Origin: Enhydrobacter sp.
GTDB taxonomy: Bacteria; Pseudomonadota; Alphaproteobacteria; Reyranellales; Reyranellaceae
Direction of reading: 5' to 3'
NCBI GenBank assembly: GCA_026126105.1
Contig: JAHCJV010000022.1
Coordinates: 1-64,000, forward strand
Length of the DNA: 64,000 bases
In this document: in pieces, positions 44,150-52,649 of the stretch
Layout of the letters: each line of letters begins with the position of its first letter
How positions within the stretch are numbered: the stretch's first letter is position 1
The notes under the pieces: generated by a model
What the model was told of the DNA's origin: nothing
Databases searched by the model: none
The model's input: the letters and a program-made list of their open reading frames with translations, nothing else
Translations under genes and position numbers: made by a program

Positions 44150-46297
44150 ATGCTCGACCAGCCGCAGCTTCCCGTCGCCCAGCGCACCAATCCGGAGCGG
44201 TCCTTCAAGGAGGAGGTGCGCTCGTTGCGGCTCGGCGAGGGCGAAGTCTTCCGCGGCGAGGGCATCCTGGCGGTCACCAAGGCGATCCTGCAGTCGGGGG
44301 TCTCCTATGTCGGCGGCTACCAGGGCGCGCCGGTTTCGCACCTGGTCGACGTGCTGGTCGAATCGCAGGATCTGCTCGACGAGCTCGGTGTCCATCTCGA
44401 GACCTGCACAAACGAGGCCTCGGCCGCAGCCATGCTGGGTGCGTCGATCAACTATCCGATGCGCGGCTGCGTCACCTGGAAGTCGATCGTCGGCACCAAC
44501 GTGGCGGCCGATGCGCTGTCCAACCTCGCCTCGCCCGGCGTGATCGGCGGCGCGCTGATCGTGGTCGGGGAGGATTACGGGGAGGGGGCCTCCGTCATCC
44601 AGGAACGGACCCAGGCCTATGCGCTGAAATCCTCGGTCTGGCTGCTCGACCCGCGGCCGTCGCTGCCGACGATCGTGCGCTGCACGGAGAAGGCGTTCGA
44701 GCTCTCGGAGGCGACCAACACGCCGGTCATGATGGAGCTGCGCATCCGCGCCTGCCACGTCACGGGCGAGTTCGTCGCGAAGGACAACGTGGCGCCGACG
44801 ATTTCGCGCAACCATAGGCTCGCCAAACCAGCGGTGCACAACTACGATCGCATCTCCCACCCGCCCTCGACCTACGCGCACGAGAAGGTCAAGGTCGAGG
44901 TCCGCCAGCCGGCGGCCGAGCGCTTCATCGTCGAGCACGGGCTGAACGAGCTCTTCCCCGGCGAACGCTCCGACCTCGGCATCATCGTGCAAGGCGGCAT
45001 AACGAACGTTCTGGTGCGCGGCCTCGACCGGCTCGATGTCGAGAGCAAGGTGCCGACCCTGGTGCTGAACGTCACCCATCCGCTGGTGCCCGACCAGATC
45101 GCCGACTTCTGCAGGGGCAAGCGCGCCGTGCTGGTCGTCGAGGAGGGCGCGCCCGACTACATCGAGCAGGCGATCCATGTCCTGTTGCGCAAGCGGGACA
45201 TCGACACCAAGCTCCACGGCAAGGACGTGCTGCAGATGGCGGGCGAGTACACTGCGGAAGTGGTGACCGAAGGTCTGCTGAAGTTCTTCGCTCGTGCGGC
45301 CAATGACATCGACGTGTCCGGCCCGCGCGAGCGCTTCGAGGCGGCGCGGGCCGGGCGCGCCGAGGCGCAGAAAATCCTCGGCGGGCCGCTGCCGCTGCGT
45401 CCGCCGGGCTTCTGCGTCGGCTGTCCCGAGCGGCCGGTCTTCTCGGCGATCAAGCTGCTCGAGCGCGAGGTCGGCAAGGTCCATATCTCGAGCGACATCG
45501 GCTGCCATTCCTTCGCGACCCTGGCGCCGTTCAATCTCGGCAACTCGATCCTGGGCTTCGGCATGTCGCTGGCCGCCGCGGGCGCGGTGGCGCCGGTCAT
45601 GCAGAAGCGCACCATCTCGGTGATGGGCGACGGCGGCTTCTGGCACAACGGCCTGCTGTCGGGCGTCGCGTCGTCGATGTTCAACCGCGGCGACCGCGTG
45701 CTGGTCATCATGCAGAACGGGTACACCTCGGCGACCGGCGCGCAGTTCATCCCTAATACCTCGGGCAATCGCCGCGACGGCGAGACGACATCGGACATCG
45801 CCGCGACCCTGAAGGCGATGGGCGTGAAGTGGCTGCGCACCATCCGCACCTACAATGTCGGCACGATGCTCCAGACGCTGCGCGATGCCATGAGCACCTA
45901 CGACAAGGGGCTCAAGGTCATCGTCGCCGACGGCGAATGCCAGCTGGCGCGGCAGCGCCGAATCCGGCCGCAGATCGCGGCCCAGCTGAAACGCGGCGAG
46001 CGTGTCGTCCGCACCCGCTACGGCGTCGACGACGAGGTCTGTACCGGCGATCACTCCTGCATCCGCCTCTCCGGCTGCCCGTCGCTGGTGGTGAAGCCCA
46101 GCCCCGATCCGCTGCGTTCCGATCCGGTGGCGCACGTGAACAACGGCTGCGTCGGCTGCGGCCTGTGCGGCGAGGTCGCCGACGCCGCCGTGCTCTGCCC
46201 GTCCTTCTACAAGGCCGAGATCGTGCAGAACCCGACTTGGTGGGACCGGCTGGTTTGGCGCGTTCGGTCAAAGGTGATCGGAGCGCTGGCGTGTTGA
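44150..46297 (+). CDS. iorA: Indolepyruvate:ferredoxin oxidoreductase, alpha (TPP and Fe-S) subunit
   Basis: A 715-residue 2-oxoacid:ferredoxin oxidoreductase subunit that decarboxylates aryl pyruvates to aryl-acetyl-CoA. The N-terminal pyrimidine-binding part has SYVGGYQGAPVSHLVD and LETCTNEASAAAMLGAS. FCVGCPERPVF and SDIGCHSF precede the TPP site VMGDGGFWHNGLLSG with IMQNGYTSATG. The C terminus has a ferredoxin motif NNGCVGCGLCGEV plus LCPSFYKAE, and extra Cys in DHSCIRLSGCPS. ATG at 44150. The beta-subunit gene follows after 82 bases holding a large inverted repeat. Confidence 0.92.
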   Translation: MLDQPQLPVAQRTNPERSFKEEVRSLRLGEGEVFRGEGILAVTKAILQSGVSYVGGYQGAPVSHLVDVLVESQDLLDELGVHLETCTNEASAAAMLGASINYPMRGCVTWKSIVGTNVAADALSNLASPGVIGGALIVVGEDYGEGASVIQERTQAYALKSSVWLLDPRPSLPTIVRCTEKAFELSEATNTPVMMELRIRACHVTGEFVAKDNVAPTISRNHRLAKPAVHNYDRISHPPSTYAHEKVKVEVRQPAAERFIVEHGLNELFPGERSDLGIIVQGGITNVLVRGLDRLDVESKVPTLVLNVTHPLVPDQIADFCRGKRAVLVVEEGAPDYIEQAIHVLLRKRDIDTKLHGKDVLQMAGEYTAEVVTEGLLKFFARAANDIDVSGPRERFEAARAGRAEAQKILGGPLPLRPPGFCVGCPERPVFSAIKLLEREVGKVHISSDIGCHSFATLAPFNLGNSILGFGMSLAAAGAVAPVMQKRTISVMGDGGFWHNGLLSGVASSMFNRGDRVLVIMQNGYTSATGAQFIPNTSGNRRDGETTSDIAATLKAMGVKWLRTIRTYNVGTMLQTLRDAMSTYDKGLKVIVADGECQLARQRRIRPQIAAQLKRGERVVRTRYGVDDEVCTGDHSCIRLSGCPSLVVKPSPDPLRSDPVAHVNNGCVGCGLCGEVADAAVLCPSFYKAEIVQNPTWWDRLVWRVRSKVIGALAC

Positions 46298-46310
46298 TCT
46301 GCCTCTCCGT

Positions 46311-46376
46311 CTTCTGGACCGCGAGCGTCCCGCTCGCTCGGATTCATGAGCGAGCGGGACGCTCGCGGTCCGGAAG
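46311..46376. repeat. Large perfect inverted repeat abutting the iorB start
   Basis: Arms 46316-46339 and 46348-46371 are exact reverse complements over 24 bases around an 8-base loop. Pairing continues to 46311/46376 with a single T-G, giving a 29-pair stem. The outer right end contains GGAAG, the only purine-rich stretch before the ATG at 46380, so the stem could mask the ribosome-binding site or end part of the transcript. Confidence 0.88.
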
Positions 46377-46379
46377 ACC

Positions 46380-47819
46380 ATGAAGCCAATCACCATCCTG
46401 ATCGGTGCGCTGGGCGGCGATGGCGGCGGCGTGCTGTGCGACTGGATCATCGCCGCCGCGCACAGCCAGGGGCTCGGCGTGCAGGCGACGCAGATTCCCG
46501 GCGTGGCGCAGCGCACGGGCGCCACGACCTACTATGTCGAGGTGATGCCGGCGCGCGGACCGCGCGAGGCGGTGCTGGCCCTCAATCCGGCGATGGGCGA
46601 GGTCGATATCGCGCTGGCCACCGAGCTGCTCGAGGCCGGCCGCATGATCTTCAACGGCTTCGTCACGCCCGATCGCACTACCCTCATTGCTTCGACGCAT
46701 CGCGTGCTGTCGATCGGCGAGCGCTCGGCGATGGGCGACGGCAGCTTCGACGTGGGGCGACTGCTGCGCGCCGTGAAGGAGCGCAGCAAGGCGCAGATCC
46801 TGTTCGATATGGAACAGACCGCCGAAGAGAGCGGCGGCGTGATCAATGCCGTTCTGCTGGGCGCGCTGGCCGGGTCGGGCAGGCTGCCGATCCCCGACAC
46901 CGCCTTCGAGGCGGCGATCCGCGAAGGCGGCAAGGCAGTCGACACCAATCTCGCGGCCTTCGCATTCGGCCGTGGCCATGCGCGTGGCGAGCTGGAGCAG
47001 GCGGTGCGGGAGCATCGCAAGCGGCAAGCGGCGGCTCAGGGCATCGAGGACCTGATCGCGCGTGCCCGAACGCGCTTCCCGAGCGCGAGCCTGGACGTGG
47101 TCGAGGAGGGCATCCGCCGCCTCGTCGCCTATCAGGATCGTCGCTACGCCACCCGCTATCTCGACCGGCTGACCGGCATCGACAACGCGATCGTCCGCGA
47201 CGTCGCGAGGCATCTCGCGGTCCGCATGTCGTTCGAGGACGTAATCCGCGTCGCGCAGGCGAAGACGTCGCGCGAAAGGTTCGACCGGGTCCGGGCCGAG
47301 GTCCGCGCCAAGCCGCACGAGCCGCTCGCGATCACCGAGCATTTCAAGCCGGGCAACGAGGAGATCGCGGCCATCCTGCCGCCGCGGGCGGCACGCTGGC
47401 TGATTGCGCGCCGGAAATTCCATTTCTCCATGCACGTGCGCAGCACGACGATCTGGGGCTTTGCGCGGCTGCGCTTCCTCGCGAGCCTGCGGTGGTGGCG
47501 GCCGCACAGCTGGCGCTACATCGAGGAACAGGCCGAGATCGAACACTGGCTGGAACAGATCCGCGCAGCCCAGGCGCTGAGCGTCGAGCTGGCGCGCGAG
47601 ATTGCCGAATCGGCGCGCCTGATCAAGGGGTACGGCGACACCTACAAGCGCGGGCTCGCCAACTACCGGCGGATCGCTACCGAGGTCATCGCGCCGGCGC
47701 TCGAAGGCCGCATGGCGCCCCGCAAGGCAGCCGACGCCGTTGCCAATGCGCGCGTCGCGGCCCTTGCCGATCCCGACGGCGAGTCGCTCGACCGGACACT
47801 GGCGGCGATCGCGGCATGA
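46380..47819 (+). CDS. iorB: Indolepyruvate oxidoreductase, beta subunit with C-terminal extension
   Basis: The gamma-type catalytic-domain partner of the alpha subunit. ILIGALGGDGGGVLCDWI and QIPGVAQRTGATTYYVEVM are the family signatures within the first 60 residues. The first 200 residues match the short archaeal beta subunit; the remaining roughly 280 residues (helical, with HVRSTTIWGFARLRFLASLR) are the extension seen in proteobacterial versions. The product is 479 residues. ATG at 46380 has GGAAG only 3 bases away, inside the base of the preceding hairpin. Its stop overlaps the thioesterase start (ATGA). Confidence 0.9.
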   Translation: MKPITILIGALGGDGGGVLCDWIIAAAHSQGLGVQATQIPGVAQRTGATTYYVEVMPARGPREAVLALNPAMGEVDIALATELLEAGRMIFNGFVTPDRTTLIASTHRVLSIGERSAMGDGSFDVGRLLRAVKERSKAQILFDMEQTAEESGGVINAVLLGALAGSGRLPIPDTAFEAAIREGGKAVDTNLAAFAFGRGHARGELEQAVREHRKRQAAAQGIEDLIARARTRFPSASLDVVEEGIRRLVAYQDRRYATRYLDRLTGIDNAIVRDVARHLAVRMSFEDVIRVAQAKTSRERFDRVRAEVRAKPHEPLAITEHFKPGNEEIAAILPPRAARWLIARRKFHFSMHVRSTTIWGFARLRFLASLRWWRPHSWRYIEEQAEIEHWLEQIRAAQALSVELAREIAESARLIKGYGDTYKRGLANYRRIATEVIAPALEGRMAPRKAADAVANARVAALADPDGESLDRTLAAIAA

Positions 47820-48232
47820 GCGTCGCGGCCAAGGTCGACCTCGCCGCCCTGGCGACGCGCGATGCGTTCTGCGTCGGGCTGGGCATCGAGCTGGTCGAGG
47901 CCTCGCTTGGCCGCGCCGTGACCCGCGTGACGGTCGGCACGCAGCATCTCAACTTCCATGGTGTTTGCCATGGTGGGCTGACCTTCACCCTCGCGGACGC
48001 AGCCTTCGGCCTTGCGTGCAATTCGCGAGGTATCGCCTCGTCGGGGATCGACACGCACATGATCTTCAATCGCCCCGTGAAGGCGGGCGATGTGCTGACC
48101 GCGACGGCGGTCGAGATCTCGCGCTCCAGCAAGCTGTCGCATTATCGCGTCGATGTCGTGCGCGCCGACGGTAAGCTCGTGGCCGCCCTGACCGGCACGG
48201 CTTTCGTCAGCGGCCAACCGATCGAGGTCTGA
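47816..48232 (+). CDS. paaI: PaaI-type acyl-CoA thioesterase
   Basis: A 138-residue hotdog thioesterase. NFHGVCHGGLTFTLADAAFGLACNS is the PaaI signature with the catalytic Asp, and VKAGDVLTATAVEI follows. PaaI hydrolyses (hydroxy)phenylacetyl-CoA to rescue CoA in phenylacetate degradation. It is translationally coupled to iorB, whose enzyme makes aryl-acetyl-CoA, which fits well. Confidence 0.88.
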   Translation: MSVAAKVDLAALATRDAFCVGLGIELVEASLGRAVTRVTVGTQHLNFHGVCHGGLTFTLADAAFGLACNSRGIASSGIDTHMIFNRPVKAGDVLTATAVEISRSSKLSHYRVDVVRADGKLVAALTGTAFVSGQPIEV

Positions 48233-48235
48233 ATC

Positions 48236-48655
48236 ATGTCGCTCGTCAGCCACCATACCGTCACCGTCGAATGGGGCGATTGCGACCCGGCCGGCATCGT
48301 CTACTACCCGGCCTATTTCCGCTGGAGTGATCAGTCCACTTACCGGCTCTTCCTCGCGGCCGGGCTGAAGCGTGACGATCTGAGCAGCGGGCAGTGGAAG
48401 GAAGGCACGCCGCTGGTCGCGGCCGAGTGCGCCTTCAAGCGCCCGTCTCAACAGGGTGAGAAGCTGGTGATCGAGACCCGGGTCGAGAAGTGGGGTCGCA
48501 GCTCCTTCGTCATCCGCCATGTCTTCCGCAACGAGGCGGGGGAGATCGCGGCCGAAGGAACGGAGACGCGGATCTGGGCACGGAAGGAAGGGGATGCGCA
48601 ATCGCTGAAGGCGGTCGCCATTCCCGAAGACGCGAAGAAGAAACTGGGAGGCTGA
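48236..48655 (+). CDS. Acyl-CoA thioesterase, 4-hydroxybenzoyl-CoA type
   Basis: A 139-residue hotdog protein with VEWGDCDPAGIVYYPAYFRW at residues about 11-30. This contains the catalytic Asp of the Pseudomonas 4-hydroxybenzoyl-CoA thioesterase group; LVAAECAFKRPSQQGEKL follows. It starts 3 bases after paaI. It likely frees an aromatic acid from its CoA ester. A second thioesterase of a different subclass next to PaaI suggests two successive or related CoA esters. Confidence 0.86.
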   Translation: MSLVSHHTVTVEWGDCDPAGIVYYPAYFRWSDQSTYRLFLAAGLKRDDLSSGQWKEGTPLVAAECAFKRPSQQGEKLVIETRVEKWGRSSFVIRHVFRNEAGEIAAEGTETRIWARKEGDAQSLKAVAIPEDAKKKLGG

Positions 48656-48657
48656 CG

Positions 48658-49815
48658 ATGCGCCGCAGCGAAGAGCGGATTCTCACGACCCACGTCGGCA
48701 GCCTGCCGCGCGAGCCGGTCCTGTCGGACCTGCTGATCCGCGACGAGCTGGGCGAGGCTATCGATCGCGCCGAGCTGGCGCGGCGTGGGGAAAGCGCGGT
48801 GCGCCACGTCGTGGAACGGCAGACGGCGAGCGGCGTCGATGTGGTCAACGACGGCGAGCAGCCCCGCGTCGGCTTCCAAACCTACGTGGCGCAGCGCATG
48901 AAAGGCTTCGGCGGCGAGTCCAGGCGGCCCCGGCCGCGCGACTATGTCGACTTCCCCGCTTTCGCCAAATGGGCGGCGGCGCGCTCGCCCCGGCGCAGCA
49001 AGGTCTCGAACGCCCCGCAGGCGATCGCCGAGGTGGTCTATGACGATCTCGACGCGGCCGAAGAGGAGTGTCGCATGTTCCGCGCGGCGCTGAGCGGCCT
49101 CGCGACACAGCCGGTCGAAACCTTCATGACCGCGGCGTCGCCCGGTATCATCGCCACCACGATGCTGAACGCCCACTACGATACCTACGAAGCGTATGTC
49201 TTCGCGCTCGCCCGCGAGATGCGCAAGGAGTACGAGCTGATCGCCGACAACTTCATCCTTCAGATCGATGCGCCGGATCTCGCCATGGAACGCACTGTGC
49301 TGTTCCACGACAAGACCGTGGCGGAGTTCGTCGAGATCGCCGAGATGCACGTCGCTGCGCTCAACGAGGCGCTGGTCAACATCCCGCGCGATCGCGTGCG
49401 GTTGCATTGCTGCTGGGGCAACTACGAAGGGCCGCATGTCCACGACGTGCCGCTCGCCGACGTGATGCCGGTGCTCACGGGCGCGAAGGTCGGGGGGCTC
49501 AGCATCGAGTTCGCCAACCCCCGCCACCAGCACGAGTACGCTGCGCTCAAGAAGGCGAAACTGCCGGATGATCTCATTCTTCTGCCCGGCGTGATCGACA
49601 CCTCGACCAACTATGTCGAGCACCCCGAGGTGGTCGCCAACCGGATCTGCGAGGCCGTCGACGCCGTCGGCGACCGCACCCGGGTGATCGCCTCCAGCGA
49701 CTGCGGCTTCGGCACCTTCGCCGGCTCCGAGATGGTTTCCGAGGACGTCGTGTGGGCCAAGCTCAGGGCCTGCCGCGACGGCGCCGACATCGCGACGAGG
49801 CGGTTGTGGGGCTGA
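48658..49815 (+). CDS. MetE-like cobalamin-independent methyltransferase family protein
   Basis: A 385-residue protein homologous to the catalytic C-terminal half of MetE, without the N-terminal half. The zinc ligands have counterparts: His and Cys in VRLHCCWGNYEG, Glu in LSIEFANPRHQHEY and Cys in ASSDCGFGTF. TTHVGSLPRE at the N terminus is the typical start. Such short proteins are often annotated 5-methyltetrahydropteroyltriglutamate-homocysteine methyltransferase, but in degradation clusters they may be demethylases or other C1 transferases. It starts 2 bases after the thioesterase stop. Confidence 0.86.
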   Translation: MRRSEERILTTHVGSLPREPVLSDLLIRDELGEAIDRAELARRGESAVRHVVERQTASGVDVVNDGEQPRVGFQTYVAQRMKGFGGESRRPRPRDYVDFPAFAKWAAARSPRRSKVSNAPQAIAEVVYDDLDAAEEECRMFRAALSGLATQPVETFMTAASPGIIATTMLNAHYDTYEAYVFALAREMRKEYELIADNFILQIDAPDLAMERTVLFHDKTVAEFVEIAEMHVAALNEALVNIPRDRVRLHCCWGNYEGPHVHDVPLADVMPVLTGAKVGGLSIEFANPRHQHEYAALKKAKLPDDLILLPGVIDTSTNYVEHPEVVANRICEAVDAVGDRTRVIASSDCGFGTFAGSEMVSEDVVWAKLRACRDGADIATRRLWG

Positions 49816-49821
49816 CATCCC

Positions 49822-52539
49822 CTAGGCGAAACGAGAGATGTTGGCCCAATAGAGACCAAGAGTCGCCACGGGTGAATCCGCGTGGTTCGTATCGGCCTCT
49901 TCGCCGAGTACAGTCTTGACGACGTGGAGGCCGAGCGTTCGGTAGCTTTCCATCTGCGACTCGGAGAAGAACTGGTCGGCCGTCGTCTCGTGAGGAAAGG
50001 TCTTACTGGCAGCGGCATAAGCTCTCACGTCAGCGGGCTCGGTCCCGAAGAAGGCAGGCTTCAGGTAGAGCAGGTGACCGAGCGGGGCGTTCTTCTCTGG
50101 GTATTTGATGGTGCCGACGGCGCAGTAGGCGCTACCGTCCTTGCTGGCGGGTTCATGGCGCTTGTTGATCAAGAGCTTCTTGAAGGAGATCGTCACACCA
50201 AGATCGATCTGGATCTTGCGCACGGCATTCCCCAGGTCTTCGAAAGCGTGATTGGGGTCGCAGCCCGCGTCGCTGACCAGAATGAAATGGTTGCGCCGGC
50301 GGACCATCTCGTAGAGGCCGAGATTCTCGAAGTGGCCGCCATCCGAGAGATAGACGTACTCGCTCCTGTCATTGGTTAGGCCGAACAACTCCGAGATGAA
50401 CTGGACCATGCCGAAAGGTGGACTTTCCTGCGGCGCGGCCTTCGGCCGGGAGGGGTTGCCCAGCCACCAACCCAGCCGGACGTTGAACAGCGTCATCACG
50501 AGCCCGACGAGCGGTGAGGAATGATAGCCTTGGTTCGGGCTTGCGGCCGCGCCCGAAATCGCAATCGCAGTACCCAAGCCCAGGCCGTTTTCGCGGCTTC
50601 CGTAGTTGTCGGTCGGCCAGTATTTGACCCACTCGTTGCCGGACCGCCGCGGGGTGACGGTGAAAGATTCTGCCTTGCGTTCCTGCCAGGCTCTGTTGCT
50701 GCCGGCCACGGTATTGAGCGCCATGTTGATGACGGGGAACAAACGCGCCTTCGCCGTCGGGAAGACCAGGTCCTTGACGAAGACGTTGTCTTTTCGGTCG
50801 AAGCCGGTGAACGGGTCGCCAGTCTTGCCGAACAGCGCCTCCGGCCCGCGCGCCGCGCCGACAAACGCTCGTATCAGCCGGTTTCTATAGAGGCTATGGG
50901 CCGAGAAGCGGTTGACGTTGACGAACGAGGCGACCACCGCCACGAACAGCAGGAAGAGGAAGAACCCGAGCACGTTTGCCCAGGCCGGGTGCCATCCGAG
51001 CAGCGATGCGAGCCCCATGGTGAGAGTCGGCAGGAAGTGCGACAGCACGATCACCAGTGCAGCCAGGAAAAGCACCGAGGCGAGCGCGAGCACCGTCGAC
51101 ATCGGCAGCCGCTCGCCGGATTTGCCGGGGAAGAAGCCTGCGAGGGTTCTGGCGCTGGACCCGATCCGGGCCGCCGCTGCTCCCAAGCCGCCGCCGATAA
51201 GCACGCTCCATTTCACCTGCGCGATCGCGAGCATGTCGTCCGCGTAAAGTGTGAGCGCTGCGATTCCCGCCCACACCACGGTCATGGCGACGAACCAGCC
51301 GGACGAGCGGGCCAGCCATTCCCGCTCGACGTCGCCCAGGGTGCCGAGGCTCGTGAGCGCGAGATAGACGGCGTTGGCGAGAAAGATCGATACCGCGATC
51401 CAGCCGACGCCCAGGATGGCGATCAGCCTCGTGTCGGAAAGAAGCGTGCGTGCCTCGTCGAGACCCAGGCCGATCAGCGCGCCGGCAATGGCGCCGGCGG
51501 CGATCCAGGGCAGAAGGAGCCATCCGGTCGGAAACGGATTGGCTTTCGTAGGGCGTGCCCAGTCGTCCTTCTGGCGTCCGAACCGCCAGTAGGCGACGAA
51601 CCAACCGGTGCCATAGACGGTGGCGCCGGCGACTGCCGCAATGCCGGGACCTATCCGATTCGTCCAGCATTCCGGGCTGGTGCCCCGAGCGTTGCATTCG
51701 CCGACTGAATAGAGGGCTACCAGCATCGCGGCCACGTAGATCGGCAGGAGTTCGTAGCAGAGGAACGCTCCCTGTCCGACCCGATACTTGCTGTCCTTGG
51801 CCAGCCTGCCGCGCACCGATGTATAGACCGCGAGGATGAACAGGCCGAGAGCCGCCGACACGACGAAATGATGGAGCGAGGCCAAGCCGGTCATCTGGGC
51901 GGCAGACAGCGCGTCGCGTGCGATCATCGGCATCAGCAGGCCGGCGAGGATCAGGGGAAGATAGACTGCCCAGTTGAGCAGCAGATTGCGTATGTACAAC
52001 GCGATCAAAGTCCACGTGTCCGCGGACATCGTGCCCAGCTTGGGCGTGAGATAGTTGCTGTGCTCGCGCAAGACGGTGAGTTCCACCGGTTCCTTGTAGG
52101 CGTCTTCCGGCTTGTATCTTTGGCTTTGCGGTGCTCCGAGGCGGCCCTCCGTTTCCTGCAAGACGGCGGCTTCCTGGTTGCGCCGCTCGCTCAGCATCCG
52201 CATCAGCGCGTCGTCGTCCTTGACCCGATTGCGCCATACCGAGAGCCAGGCGCCGATATAGCCGCCACCGGAAACCGTCGATAGGTAATGGAAGTCGCCG
52301 AGGATCTTCGCCCGCGCCAGCCCCTGCAGGACGCCGAGCCCGAAGGACGCGCTGCGAATGCCGCCGCCCGACAGGCAGAGCGCCGCTTGCTTGTGGCCCT
52401 TGGGCAGGGCATGGATAGCCGCGTACAGCTCGTCGGGCTGCGGCGGATTCGCTGGATCGAATTTCTCGCCGTGCAGCAGATTGAATTCTTCGGCCAGAAC
52501 CGCGGTGACGCCGATCGCCTTGTCCGGATGCTCGGACAT
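49822..52539 (-). CDS. Large membrane-embedded patatin-like phospholipase
   Basis: A 905-residue patatin-family protein with an unusual build. The oxyanion loop LSGGGIRSASFG (about 57-66) and nucleophile Ser 90 (STVSGGGYIGAW) are at the N terminus. Roughly ten hydrophobic segments fill residues 185-570. The catalytic Asp (about 733) is in YLSDGGHFENLGLYEM near the C terminus. The two halves of the dyad are thus separated by about 640 residues with a membrane domain between. It should hydrolyse lipid acyl esters at the inner membrane. ATG at 52539 follows GGGAGAG. Single gene. Confidence 0.86.
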   Translation of the reverse strand: MSEHPDKAIGVTAVLAEEFNLLHGEKFDPANPPQPDELYAAIHALPKGHKQAALCLSGGGIRSASFGLGVLQGLARAKILGDFHYLSTVSGGGYIGAWLSVWRNRVKDDDALMRMLSERRNQEAAVLQETEGRLGAPQSQRYKPEDAYKEPVELTVLREHSNYLTPKLGTMSADTWTLIALYIRNLLLNWAVYLPLILAGLLMPMIARDALSAAQMTGLASLHHFVVSAALGLFILAVYTSVRGRLAKDSKYRVGQGAFLCYELLPIYVAAMLVALYSVGECNARGTSPECWTNRIGPGIAAVAGATVYGTGWFVAYWRFGRQKDDWARPTKANPFPTGWLLLPWIAAGAIAGALIGLGLDEARTLLSDTRLIAILGVGWIAVSIFLANAVYLALTSLGTLGDVEREWLARSSGWFVAMTVVWAGIAALTLYADDMLAIAQVKWSVLIGGGLGAAAARIGSSARTLAGFFPGKSGERLPMSTVLALASVLFLAALVIVLSHFLPTLTMGLASLLGWHPAWANVLGFFLFLLFVAVVASFVNVNRFSAHSLYRNRLIRAFVGAARGPEALFGKTGDPFTGFDRKDNVFVKDLVFPTAKARLFPVINMALNTVAGSNRAWQERKAESFTVTPRRSGNEWVKYWPTDNYGSRENGLGLGTAIAISGAAASPNQGYHSSPLVGLVMTLFNVRLGWWLGNPSRPKAAPQESPPFGMVQFISELFGLTNDRSEYVYLSDGGHFENLGLYEMVRRRNHFILVSDAGCDPNHAFEDLGNAVRKIQIDLGVTISFKKLLINKRHEPASKDGSAYCAVGTIKYPEKNAPLGHLLYLKPAFFGTEPADVRAYAAASKTFPHETTADQFFSESQMESYRTLGLHVVKTVLGEEADTNHADSPVATLGLYWANISRFA

Positions 52540-52649
52540 TGTGTACTCTCCCGCCTTAGCCTACCTCTCGTTCAACCTTGGGTAGTTCGGGGAACATAGC
52601 GGAGGGCTTCGCGGCAGTCCCCGCAGATAAATGCATATCCGGCCTGTGA

